Assembly: GCA_021713415.1 (NCBI GenBank)
Contig: JAKJJQ010000046.1
Location: 1 to 24,027, forward strand
DNA from: M0027 sp021713415
GTDB taxonomy: Bacteria; Pseudomonadota; Gammaproteobacteria; Francisellales; Francisellaceae
Direction: 5' to 3'
DNA length: 24,027 nt
The position numbers and the translations under genes were made by a program. The notes under the pieces were generated by a model that was not told the origin of the DNA, made no database searches, and saw nothing but the letters and a program-made list of their open reading frames with translations. Shown in pieces: positions 15,673-23,908 of the stretch. Position 1 is the first letter of the stretch. Each line of letters begins with the position of its first letter.

Positions 15673-17184
15673 CTATTCCACTTCGCAAACTTCTGATGAT
15701 AATGTTTTTTCAATATCCTGCTTCAACGCATCTCTATCAATTTTACCAGTAGCATTTTTAGGTAACTCAGGATAAAAATTAATCACTTCAGGTACCTTAT
15801 AATCTGCTAAATACTGTCTAATAAATGTTTTGACTTCAGCTTCTGTCAAACTAGCATTATGACTAGTAATTGATAGGTGTATAATTTGACCATGAATTGG
15901 ATGATCGACACCTGTTACAGCTGCTTCTAAAATACTTGGATGTTGATAAATGACATTTTCAATTTCTAATGGCATGATATTGGATCCATCTCGCACAATC
16001 ATATGACGTAGGCGACCTTTAAAATGTACAAAGCCATCATCATCAACTAATGCTAAATCACCACTTTTAATACCAAATGACTTAGGTTTATCAAATACGC
16101 CTTTTTCATCTGAATAATAACCCAACATATTACCGGTTGAGTGGATATAGATTTCTCCAGAATTATTTGATTGGTCTAATTTTTTAATGGATAACTTAAC
16201 ACCAACTAAACTTTGGCCAGATGTATGACTTCGATTATCTTCTTTAGAATTAATGGTATAACCAAAGCATTCTGTCATACCAAGCCCTTGTCTCGGTATA
16301 ATTTGATTAAACGTTTCTGCGAATGCTTCTGCAATTGCTAACGGTAATGCATCACCAGCTGAAATACAGTCAGTTAAACTTATAATTGATTGGTTATGTT
16401 CATTTGCATAACGACTTAAATAATAACATTGGGCCGGTAATAAACTAATTGAAGTAGCCTGATATTGATTGGCGGTATCAATGATGTTTTTTTCATCAAA
16501 TCTAGGCACTAAAATACAAGGAATGCCCATTACTAGCGCAGGAATTAACTGATAAGAAAACGAAAATGCATGCATTAAAGATAAGCAGACTAATAAACGG
16601 TCATTTTGATCATAGCCCATATCATCAATGCGCTCAAAAGCATAATCATTAATTTGTTGAAAGCTATGCGCTACTGCTTTATGAAATCCGGTTGTACCAG
16701 AAGTAAAATGAATACATGCAACATCTTCAACTTTATAGTCATAATTTATTTGATCATCTATATCAATTGAAGTTGCTATACATTCAATTTCTGGAAAAAT
16801 AGACTCAGCAGTTTGAATATTAATATCACTTATTTCTGAATTAATCACTTTTTGTTTATGATTATCTGTAATCACTATATCAGGTGATGCAGTTTTAAAA
16901 ATTGATTTAATTTCAAATGGCTTAAGTCGATAATTTAATGGACATGCAATACTACCATTAATCCAGCATGCTAAATAACTAACTACTGTTTCAATTCGGT
17001 TTTCCAAATGAATAAATACTTTATCGCCTTGGTTTATATTATTTTGTTTTAAATAGTTTGCTAATGCGCCACTTAGACTTAATAAATAATTAAATGAATA
17101 ACCAATTCCTTGATCATAAATTGCAATTGCATTGCCATAGTTTTTAATGGCATTAAATAAATTTTTGTGCATTTTTCTATCCAT
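15673..17184 (-). CDS. ANL-superfamily AMP-forming ligase (acyl/aryl-CoA synthetase-like)
   Basis: This 503-residue adenylating enzyme has the core motifs in order. The P-loop is HFTSGTTGFHKA (about 159-170), the middle motif is ISAGDALPLA then GLGMTECFGY, and the hinge region has SGDLALVDDDGFVHFKGR. The C-terminal catalytic lysine lies in LPKNATGKIDRD. It activates a carboxylic acid as an adenylate and usually transfers it to CoA or a carrier protein. It sits between rnhB (49 bases upstream) and pabBC (7 bases downstream), so it is likely cotranscribed with p-aminobenzoate synthesis. An aryl-acid substrate such as p-aminobenzoate is an attractive but unproven guess; a fatty acid is the alternative. 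The start may be the ATG at 17172, which has GGATAG upstream. Confidence 0.85.
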   Translation of the reverse strand: MDRKMHKNLFNAIKNYGNAIAIYDQGIGYSFNYLLSLSGALANYLKQNNINQGDKVFIHLENRIETVVSYLACWINGSIACPLNYRLKPFEIKSIFKTASPDIVITDNHKQKVINSEISDINIQTAESIFPEIECIATSIDIDDQINYDYKVEDVACIHFTSGTTGFHKAVAHSFQQINDYAFERIDDMGYDQNDRLLVCLSLMHAFSFSYQLIPALVMGIPCILVPRFDEKNIIDTANQYQATSISLLPAQCYYLSRYANEHNQSIISLTDCISAGDALPLAIAEAFAETFNQIIPRQGLGMTECFGYTINSKEDNRSHTSGQSLVGVKLSIKKLDQSNNSGEIYIHSTGNMLGYYSDEKGVFDKPKSFGIKSGDLALVDDDGFVHFKGRLRHMIVRDGSNIMPLEIENVIYQHPSILEAAVTGVDHPIHGQIIHLSITSHNASLTEAEVKTFIRQYLADYKVPEVINFYPELPKNATGKIDRDALKQDIEKTLSSEVCEVE

Positions 17185-17233
17185 TTATAGCAAGTAGAAA
17201 TTTGAGGATTTGAGCATTCTATCAAAAGATGAT

Positions 17234-17818
17234 TTAAAAATCTCTAATCGGTTTAAAACTCTTTCGATGTTCTTTTAAAATACCATAGGTTGTAATTGCT
17301 TCTATATGTGCTTTAGTTGGATAACCTTTATGTTGTTTAAACCCATATTGAGGATAAAGTTCATCTAGTTGAATCATCATATTATCACGGTGTACCTTCG
17401 CAAGAATAGATGCAGCACTAATTGCTTGAATTTTACTATCCCCTTTAATAACTGCTTCAGAAGCGTACTGCCAGTTGGGTAATTTATTACCATCAACAAA
17501 AACAAAATCTGGTTGTTTATTTAACTGTTCTGTTGCTCGTTTCATTGCCAAAAGCGCAGCATTTAAAATATTAATTTCATCAATTTCAGCTTCTGTTGCT
17601 TCTGCAATCGCATAACTTAAGCTTTTTTCTTTAATTTCAATGGCTAGTTTTTGGCGTTTTTTTTCAGTTAATTTTTTAGAATCAGCTAATCCTTCAATTG
17701 GATTATTAGGATCTAAAATTACTGCTGCTGCAACAACAGCACCAACTAAAGGTCCCCTACCTGCTTCATCTACTCCTGCGATTAATTTATTAGTTGTATG
17801 ACTGATCAAATCTGACAT
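17234..17818 (-). CDS. rnhB: Ribonuclease HII
   Basis: This 194-residue RNase HII removes ribonucleotides and RNA primers from RNA-DNA hybrids in the cytoplasm. All four metal ligands are present: Asp17 and Glu18 in AGVDEAGRGPLVG, Asp109 in FVFVDGNKLP and Asp127 in KGDSKIQAIS. The ADSKKL motif, SAASILAKVHRD and KGYPTKAH complete the family signature. Length is normal. AAGG lies 7 bases before the ATG, and a TATAAT lies at 17844-17839. It is the first gene of a leftward unit with the AMP ligase and pabBC; no functional link to them is evident. Confidence 0.95.
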   Translation of the reverse strand: MSDLISHTTNKLIAGVDEAGRGPLVGAVVAAAVILDPNNPIEGLADSKKLTEKKRQKLAIEIKEKSLSYAIAEATEAEIDEINILNAALLAMKRATEQLNKQPDFVFVDGNKLPNWQYASEAVIKGDSKIQAISAASILAKVHRDNMMIQLDELYPQYGFKQHKGYPTKAHIEAITTYGILKEHRKSFKPIRDF

Positions 17819-17838
17819 TGATTTACCTTATTCCTTTA

Positions 17839-17872
17839 ATTATATTTTGTACCATTTTCATCTTGATATAAT
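17839..17872. promoter_or_regulatory. Divergent -10 elements for rnhB and the PotD-like gene
   Basis: A perfect TATAAT faces right at 17867-17872, about 55 bases before the PotD-like start. Another faces left at 17844-17839, about 20 bases before the rnhB start. Neither has a convincing TTGACA at 16-18 bases. Assignment rests on the -10 match and position only. Confidence 0.35.
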
Positions 17873-17923
17873 ATTCGACTAAGACTAATATTCACAAGCA
17901 CAAAGTGGATAAGAATTTATTCG

Positions 17924-19183
17924 ATGGTATTTAGGATGATTTCACTTAGAACATACAAAAGATCAATAAAATTATTAACAGTGATTAGTTTAGTATCGAT
18001 GACGCTTGGGGGGTGTTCAGATAAAACTGATTCTGATAGTAGTGATGATAGTATTTCACATACAGAATATTTAACCAATACACATAATTGTGATATTTAT
18101 AAAAAAGGCTTAACTTTACATGCCAATGGCCAAAGCCACGGCAAAATTACTTTTTCTAATTGGACTGAAAATGGATCACCTGCAATTTTTAATTGCTTTA
18201 GTAAGTTAACTGGTATTCATATTGTTAATAGCTATTTTACTGATAATGATATGTTAATGACTAAGATAACTTCTGGTGGTAGTTCAGGTTATGATGTTAT
18301 CGTGCCTGAGTTAAATTATGTTCAAAAAGAAATTAAAGCAGGTGCATTAGAAAAACTCGATAAATCAAAATTACCTAATTATCAATATATTAATAAAGCT
18401 GTTTATAAAAAAATGGCTGAATTAGACCCAGGTAATCAATATGTTTTAGCTTATAGTTACGGCACAATTGGTATTGGTTATAATGCTAAACTTGTTAAAA
18501 AATACCTAGATGATCGTGTTAAAATAGGTGATTGGAATATCCTCTTTAATCCTAAATATTTAAAAAAGTTACATCGCTGTGGTGTTGCACTAATTGACTC
18601 ACCTGAATATGTATTTGCTGCAACATTAGAGTACTTAGGTAAAAACCCACACTCTAAAAATCCACAAGACTATCGAGAAGCTACTGATTATCTCGTTAAA
18701 AATGTACGCCCATATTTAACTTATATTGATACGAACTTATATGAAAATGATTTAGCCAGTGGTAATTTATGTTTATCTATGGGTTACTCTGGTGATATCT
18801 TACGCGCTAATCATATTGGTCAAAGTGCCAATCCTAATTTAGATGTTCGTTATGTATTACCAAAAAGTGGTGCACCCATTTGGTTTGATACACTAGCTAT
18901 TCCTAAAGGCGCGCCTAATTTAGAAAATGCTTATGTATTTTTAAACTATATGTTAAACCCTAGGGTTAATGCTACTAATAGTAATTTTTTATTTCAGCCC
19001 AATGGTGTTAATGGTTCTAAAAGCTATATGCGAAAAGAGTTAGCCTCTCCTGATATCTCACCAACAGATGAAATGATTAAAAAGCTTTATATTGTTCCAT
19101 TACCTTCAGGAAAATTAAAAGATGAAATCTCACGAGATTGGTTTGCTGTTAAATATGGTGTTGAATTGGAAGATAACAAATAA
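17924..19183 (+). CDS. potD: PotD/PotF-like polyamine-binding lipoprotein
   Basis: This 419-residue extracytoplasmic solute-binding protein begins with a basic n-region and a hydrophobic stretch (IKLLTVISLVSMT). The lipobox is LGGC, giving lipidated Cys31. The mature part shows spermidine/putrescine-binding signatures. These are KITFSNWTENGSPAIFNCF-like text near 50-68, YDVIVPELNYVQKEI, YSYGTIGIGYNAKLV, MGYSGDILRAN and WFDTLAIPKGAPN, followed by AYVFLNYMLNPRV. It delivers a polyamine to an ABC importer. No potABC genes are in the window, so it is an orphan here. The start may be the ATG at 17936. A short Ser/Asp-rich linker follows the lipidated cysteine. Confidence 0.85.
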   Translation: MVFRMISLRTYKRSIKLLTVISLVSMTLGGCSDKTDSDSSDDSISHTEYLTNTHNCDIYKKGLTLHANGQSHGKITFSNWTENGSPAIFNCFSKLTGIHIVNSYFTDNDMLMTKITSGGSSGYDVIVPELNYVQKEIKAGALEKLDKSKLPNYQYINKAVYKKMAELDPGNQYVLAYSYGTIGIGYNAKLVKKYLDDRVKIGDWNILFNPKYLKKLHRCGVALIDSPEYVFAATLEYLGKNPHSKNPQDYREATDYLVKNVRPYLTYIDTNLYENDLASGNLCLSMGYSGDILRANHIGQSANPNLDVRYVLPKSGAPIWFDTLAIPKGAPNLENAYVFLNYMLNPRVNATNSNFLFQPNGVNGSKSYMRKELASPDISPTDEMIKKLYIVPLPSGKLKDEISRDWFAVKYGVELEDNK

Positions 19184-19275
19184 AGCTATTTATAAAAACT
19201 ATAATTTAATAATAACTTCATCCTTAGTTGCTCTAAATTTTAGTGGTTTTTCCATTTTGCTATAACCAAAAGCAG

Positions 19276-19575
19276 CTAAAAAACAGACATTAAAACTTGA
19301 TAAACAATGAGAGATATACCACATACAACAGCTACCTTTCTTATTGATGAATAAGATGAAAATGAATAACCATTGATAATATTATAAATTATAATAGCAA
19401 CAACAATAATGCTCATAATACGTAAAAGCCATATTAATCCTATTGATGGTGTAAACTCATCTGGATAATAGTTAAAGTAGATCATTGACACTAAACCTAA
19501 AAGCATAATACCTAAGAATATAAGGCTCTTAAATAAAGATAATACATATATAAAAATTATTGTTAAAGTTTTCAT
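19276..19575 (-). CDS. Small hydrophobic membrane protein, unrecognised
   Basis: This 99-residue protein is almost wholly hydrophobic, with three predicted helices at about 6-33, 45-65 and 78-98 (for example IWLLRIMSIIVVAIIIYNII). There is no signature motif. It runs convergent to the PotD-like gene and lies 89 bases downstream of the flavoprotein gene on the same strand. The ribosome binding site is poor (GGTG, 13 bases away). It could be a real small membrane protein; codon choices are normal for the region. No function can be assigned. Confidence 0.55.
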   Translation of the reverse strand: MKTLTIIFIYVLSLFKSLIFLGIMLLGLVSMIYFNYYPDEFTPSIGLIWLLRIMSIIVVAIIIYNIINGYSFSSYSSIRKVAVVCGISLIVYQVLMSVF

Positions 19576-19664
19576 TTATTGATTATTCACCATAAAACCA
19601 AATGAAATATATTATAACCAAATATAGTATTTGGTCATCCGTTAGATTACGGTATTTGTTAAAT

Positions 19665-21443
19665 CTACAAATTTACAACTTTAGTTTGAGGTTGTATTAC
19701 TGGTTCTCTATCAGTACTAGAAAATAGTAAAATAGGTTCATTCTTTTTAGGCATTTGTTCTGTTAATTTTGATTTATATGCATTTATTTCTTTGACAAAT
19801 TTATTTTGTATTCCTAACCTTTCTTCTAATTTAGTTGCTGTATCTACTAATAAAGCAAAATTATCATGTACATCTTTGTGATCAGATTTAATTTGACTAA
19901 ATACTATTTTAGATAAAGCAAAGGCTTGGCTATATAAAACTTTATTCATTATTTGAACATCTTCAGGTGTTGTTTTCAATTGATTTAACTCTAAAGCTTT
20001 TTGTGTATATTCCAATGTTTGAGTATAATTTTTTTCAACTTTACTATAAATTGCCATATTTGAGTTTAATTTTATTTGATTATCAAAATCATCTAATGCT
20101 TCATAAGCTTTTAATGCATCATTATAATGATTAAAGCACTGTGCAACATTTTTATTTGTATAGGGTGAAATACCTTTAAATGCTTTATCTCCTAGCAATT
20201 TTAATTCATTAGCTAACTCTGAGATGGATTGTTTAATGGTTGACTTATATTGTTCTGTTAAAGGGTTTTGTTCACCTTCACTTAGCATTTTTAAAGCAAC
20301 TAGCTGTTCATCTAAAGCAATTGAAAGATCTGAGATTAAAGTTGATTGTCTTTGTCTATAGTCACTTTCTAAATTTGATACATGCCAACTCAAAGCTTGT
20401 CCAACGTTATAGGCATATTGCCCATCATTAATTTTAATACCACGATCATGTGTTAATTGAATAGAGTTCCACAATGCATTTGCTCTCATTGCCCCGCTCC
20501 TAATACCAACTCCTAATCGATAATCTGGTTCAACTTGAGCATCACCGCATGGATAAACTGCTGGAATTTCACTATTACCACTAAATCCTAATTCATCTAC
20601 TTTATGAGGATCAACGGGAAATTCACCAAAGCTATATTTACTATCTTCCAGTTCAAATTGAATATCAGGTTGTTGCATTTTTAAATTAAGTAAATCTTTT
20701 AAATACTGTTTTTTAACTTCTACTGACTTATTTGCTAAATTTTCAGGAATTTCATAGTATAAATATACACGCTTTTTACCTTCACCAATATCTAAAGTCC
20801 TCATTTCAAAAAATGGTTCTGAGAAATATTCCCAACCATATTTTTTACGTAAAGTTGCCATGGCTAACGCATGCTTAACTGGATCTTTTTCTTTTGGTGT
20901 ATGCATTAACTCAGCTTGATCTTCAGTCATTGTTACATAGGCTGAAAAGTGGTTTTTAATTGGATTATTACCAATAGGACTGACACTAAAAGACTGATCA
21001 TTTGTTAATTTATTAACTTCTTGAACAACTGCCCGACTAGAGCCAGTACAGTCTAAAACTAAATCACTTGCTAATGTTTTTTGTATTTTTGAACTTTTCG
21101 TTTCAACAATTACATTACCTGAATCAAAAGTTTTAAAGTTGGCCTTTTCAAAATTGACACCTTCTTTTAAAGCTAGCGTATAAAGTGATTTTTCAACGTC
21201 TTGAATATAGATCGCATTACCAATATCATCTGCACTTCTTAAACCTTTAAGATCAAGACCGAGGCCTTGTTCAATCTCAATTGCAACACCTTTTGCAACT
21301 ATTCTTGATCGTTCATATTCGCCAGCTCGAGCATCTACAACTGTAATATTAATATCTAAATTATATTTTTTCTTAAGTTGTGAAAGTTTTAATGCATTAT
21401 AAAGACCGATTGGCCCAGAGCCAACAATAATGACATTTTTCAT
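19665..21443 (-). CDS. FAD-dependent monooxygenase-like protein with helical C-terminal extension
   Basis: This 592-residue flavoprotein opens with the dinucleotide motif VIIVGSGPIGLYNALKL (GxGxxG at 8-13) and an acidic residue after the second strand (VVDAR, Asp37). A middle strand LVLDCTGSSR (128-137) and the second FAD motif YPCGDAQVEPDYRLGVGIRS (297-316) complete a PHBH-type fold. Residues 340-575 are helical, with a TPR-like pair (YSKVEKNYTQTLEYTQKALE), unlike ordinary monooxygenases. The last residues share a pattern with the 203-residue neighbour. No signal peptide is present. GAGGG then TTGC precedes the start, as in the protease-like genes. Large flavoproteins of this kind occur among effectors of intracellular bacteria and in MICAL-type actin oxidases. 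A host target is only a hypothesis. Confidence 0.7.
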   Translation of the reverse strand: MKNVIIVGSGPIGLYNALKLSQLKKKYNLDINITVVDARAGEYERSRIVAKGVAIEIEQGLGLDLKGLRSADDIGNAIYIQDVEKSLYTLALKEGVNFEKANFKTFDSGNVIVETKSSKIQKTLASDLVLDCTGSSRAVVQEVNKLTNDQSFSVSPIGNNPIKNHFSAYVTMTEDQAELMHTPKEKDPVKHALAMATLRKKYGWEYFSEPFFEMRTLDIGEGKKRVYLYYEIPENLANKSVEVKKQYLKDLLNLKMQQPDIQFELEDSKYSFGEFPVDPHKVDELGFSGNSEIPAVYPCGDAQVEPDYRLGVGIRSGAMRANALWNSIQLTHDRGIKINDGQYAYNVGQALSWHVSNLESDYRQRQSTLISDLSIALDEQLVALKMLSEGEQNPLTEQYKSTIKQSISELANELKLLGDKAFKGISPYTNKNVAQCFNHYNDALKAYEALDDFDNQIKLNSNMAIYSKVEKNYTQTLEYTQKALELNQLKTTPEDVQIMNKVLYSQAFALSKIVFSQIKSDHKDVHDNFALLVDTATKLEERLGIQNKFVKEINAYKSKLTEQMPKKNEPILLFSSTDREPVIQPQTKVVNL

Positions 21444-21615
21444 ATATGCAACCCTCTATAGATTAAGATATTTTAATACAATGAAATAGTACCAATAATC
21501 AGACTAACAATTAACTTAATTAATACAGTGATAGAAATATAATAATCAAACATTTTGAAAAATATTTATATAATTTAGTTAGATATCATTAAGTAATTTG
21601 AAATAATTTAGCTTT

Positions 21616-22227
21616 TTATTCATAATCAGGAGAGATAATTTCTGGCGAACGATCATTTCTAGCAAACATTAAATGTTCGGGTTCTTGATTTGATTTTTGT
21701 TCTATAATAATTAGATCTTCATCATCATATAATGATATGTTTGCATGCTGCATTATATACTCAAACGTTTCTTGACTAAAAAGCTCAATTGTTTGGTATT
21801 TTGTATTTTTAGAGTCACTACGCTTGATTACACCCTCGCTATACAATACATCTAAAATTCCTGTTTTTAACAAAATGTTTCTTATGACAATTGTATTATA
21901 TGAACTATAACTAAACATACTTTTAGATATATTCCAATGACTTTTTATTTCTCTAGGGTCATTTTTTTGAGCGTAATGACAGATTGAAAATAAAGTTTGA
22001 TAACAGTCATCAATAGTTGCTTCATCATCAAAAAATAAAGCTAAGGCAAGTTTTTTACCATTTTGATTTTGGGTTTCTGCTCGTTGATTAATAGAGTTAA
22101 CAATTCCATATCCAACATGCTCTTTCCCTGCATTTATAACAGCTTCAAGTATAACTTTTTTACATGTTTTTATATCATCATTACCTTCAAAAAATTCAAT
22201 CAAATGCTGGGCATAAACTTCATGCAT
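21616..22227 (-). CDS. Unrecognised 203-residue protein, second gene of the kinase-like pair
   Basis: No known family is recognised. The protein is soluble and mostly helical, with LALALFFDDEATIDDCYQTL in the middle and an acidic strand, DDEDLIIIEQ, near the end. The tail EPEHLMFARNDRSPEIISP resembles the tail of the flavoprotein, which has EPILLFSSTDREPVIQP. Shared positions are EP, L, F, DR, P, I and P. It starts 24 bases after the kinase-like gene, with AGGAG 8 bases before its ATG, so the two are probably one transcript. Possible roles include a chaperone or partner of the kinase-like protein, or a separate effector; neither can be shown. Confidence 0.6.
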   Translation of the reverse strand: MHEVYAQHLIEFFEGNDDIKTCKKVILEAVINAGKEHVGYGIVNSINQRAETQNQNGKKLALALFFDDEATIDDCYQTLFSICHYAQKNDPREIKSHWNISKSMFSYSSYNTIVIRNILLKTGILDVLYSEGVIKRSDSKNTKYQTIELFSQETFEYIMQHANISLYDDEDLIIIEQKSNQEPEHLMFARNDRSPEIISPDYE

Positions 22228-22251
22228 AATATGTACTCCTAATTTTAATAA

Positions 22252-23754
22252 TTATTTGTTTGAAATATCCACTAATGTAGTATTGCAATCTAAATTGCCA
22301 AATTGATAAAATAACTGTTTGTGACTAGTCACTTCTGAAAATTGCTTATTATCTATGACTTCTATTGCAGGGTTTATCAGTAAAATATCTTCTTCAACAT
22401 CATCTATAGAAACACAACGTTGCTTAATGCTTTCTTCTAGTTCGTAAAATAAACTATATTTAAAATTATCATATAAATATTTAAATGCTTCTGGATTAGA
22501 TGTATCAGCATATATAAGAGAATTAATAAATAAATCACTATGTTTTTCAAAAATTGTTTTTAAAGTATCTTGATAATCTATAATCTGTAGTAATTTGAAA
22601 ATCGGATAATGTTTATTACTAATATCATTTTCAAATGGTAGGTAGCTCATTACAGCCCTACCTAATTCATCTGAATAAGTTAAAGAGGCTGATTTTAAAA
22701 GGTATAACCAATCAATTAATAATTTTTGTTTTGGTAATTGTGGGCTAAACTCGGCATTACCAAAATCAAATATTTTAACTTTAAAATAAGTTTGATCATC
22801 ATCATAGGCATCATCAGGAATTATTTTAATATTACCTGCATGTAAATCTTGATGAGAAATACCATAAACCCAAAAGTGAAACATAATATCAAAGATTTGT
22901 TGTATAATTTCTAAAATTTGTTGAGGTGAATATCCCCTATCTGTATTTTGCATAAATTGATCTAAGGTTTCAAAACCAAAATAGTTCTCATTATCAAAGC
23001 CATATATTGAAACTCTAGCTCTTAGCGGATATTTAGGATCTTGTTCCTGGAAAGACATTCTATCTAATAGAAATGCTTGATAAGTTGGATCTAAAATTGC
23101 TGTAACATACTCTTTTAACGCTGTTTCTTTTTCAAATTCTTCAACAATATCCTCACTTCTGGCATAAACAAATCCATCTTGAAAATATTTTTGTTTACCA
23201 CCTTTGTTAGTTGGCTCTAAGATAACTGAATCTTCAAAGTTAGGAAGTTTTCTTTTAACTAATTGTTCATTAAAAGCACTAGATTGATGATTATACTTAT
23301 CAGGTGCTGTAGACTGTTGAAGTGTTAATGTATACTCAATTACCACTCTTAAACTTTCACTATTTATTATAAATGCTTCAAAATCTATTGATTTTTCAAT
23401 TCCACAATTTTTTAATGCTTGTTTCATTAATTTTGTATTGCGTTGAATAAACCCATTTATAAAATCATTAATATGATTAAGGTTATCTATATGTTGGCTT
23501 GTATTTAATTGAATTTGTTCAAACTCATCAATAACTTCAGGCATTTCAATAATTTCAAATTCATTTGGGTCTTCGATGAGTTCAAAATCAAACTCTGATG
23601 CAATTGATTTGGATTTAATCATATCTTGCAATATTTCAGATAATAGCTTTGCTTGTTCTATTTCATTTGTAAAATATTTAGAAATACTTTTTTTAGTTTC
23701 TTGCTGCTTTATATATTGGTCAATGATTAATAATGTAATATCCAACTGATTCAT
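22252..23754 (-). CDS. Protein-kinase-like protein, putative effector
   Basis: Residues about 185-400 of this 500-residue protein look like a kinase fold. The catalytic loop is HQDLHAGNIKI (Asp303, Asn308) and the metal-binding motif is KIFDFGNAE (Asp330). The loop order HxDxHxxN then DFG is that of eukaryotic-like and small-molecule kinases. The usual strand-3 lysine is not obvious: the best candidate segment reads GFVYARSED, with Arg199 in its place. EEFEKETALKEY would be helix C. The first 120 residues are acidic, with FEIIEMPEVIDEFEQIQ, and unlike known domains. No signal peptide is seen. GGAG precedes the ATG. It leads a two-gene unit with the 203-residue gene. It could phosphorylate a protein or a small molecule, or be a pseudokinase. 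Confidence 0.65.
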   Translation of the reverse strand: MNQLDITLLIIDQYIKQQETKKSISKYFTNEIEQAKLLSEILQDMIKSKSIASEFDFELIEDPNEFEIIEMPEVIDEFEQIQLNTSQHIDNLNHINDFINGFIQRNTKLMKQALKNCGIEKSIDFEAFIINSESLRVVIEYTLTLQQSTAPDKYNHQSSAFNEQLVKRKLPNFEDSVILEPTNKGGKQKYFQDGFVYARSEDIVEEFEKETALKEYVTAILDPTYQAFLLDRMSFQEQDPKYPLRARVSIYGFDNENYFGFETLDQFMQNTDRGYSPQQILEIIQQIFDIMFHFWVYGISHQDLHAGNIKIIPDDAYDDDQTYFKVKIFDFGNAEFSPQLPKQKLLIDWLYLLKSASLTYSDELGRAVMSYLPFENDISNKHYPIFKLLQIIDYQDTLKTIFEKHSDLFINSLIYADTSNPEAFKYLYDNFKYSLFYELEESIKQRCVSIDDVEEDILLINPAIEVIDNKQFSEVTSHKQLFYQFGNLDCNTTLVDISNK

Positions 23755-23908
23755 GTGAATAACTCCATTTATCTAATTTGAAAATCCTCTTCTCAATAGA
23801 AAACTAACACAAAAAAATCATTCATATTAAGCAATAAGAATTAAATTTTGAGACAAATAAAGATCATATTTGATTATAATAAATCCAATAACAAAAAATA
23901 ATAAATAT
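23755..23908. other. Intergenic region between the kinase-like gene and the IS right end
   Basis: This AT-rich sequence presumably carries the promoter of the kinase-like gene. ATTTTG at 23845-23850 lies at the same distance (91-96 bases upstream) as the corresponding word before paralogue A, and TTTGATTATAAT occurs at 23870-23881. No gene was found. Confidence 0.4.

Noticed and set aside
20240..20431. 63-codon plus-strand frame within the flavoprotein gene
   Set aside because: Antisense to the helical tail region; Leu/His-rich text is the expected complement of its codons.
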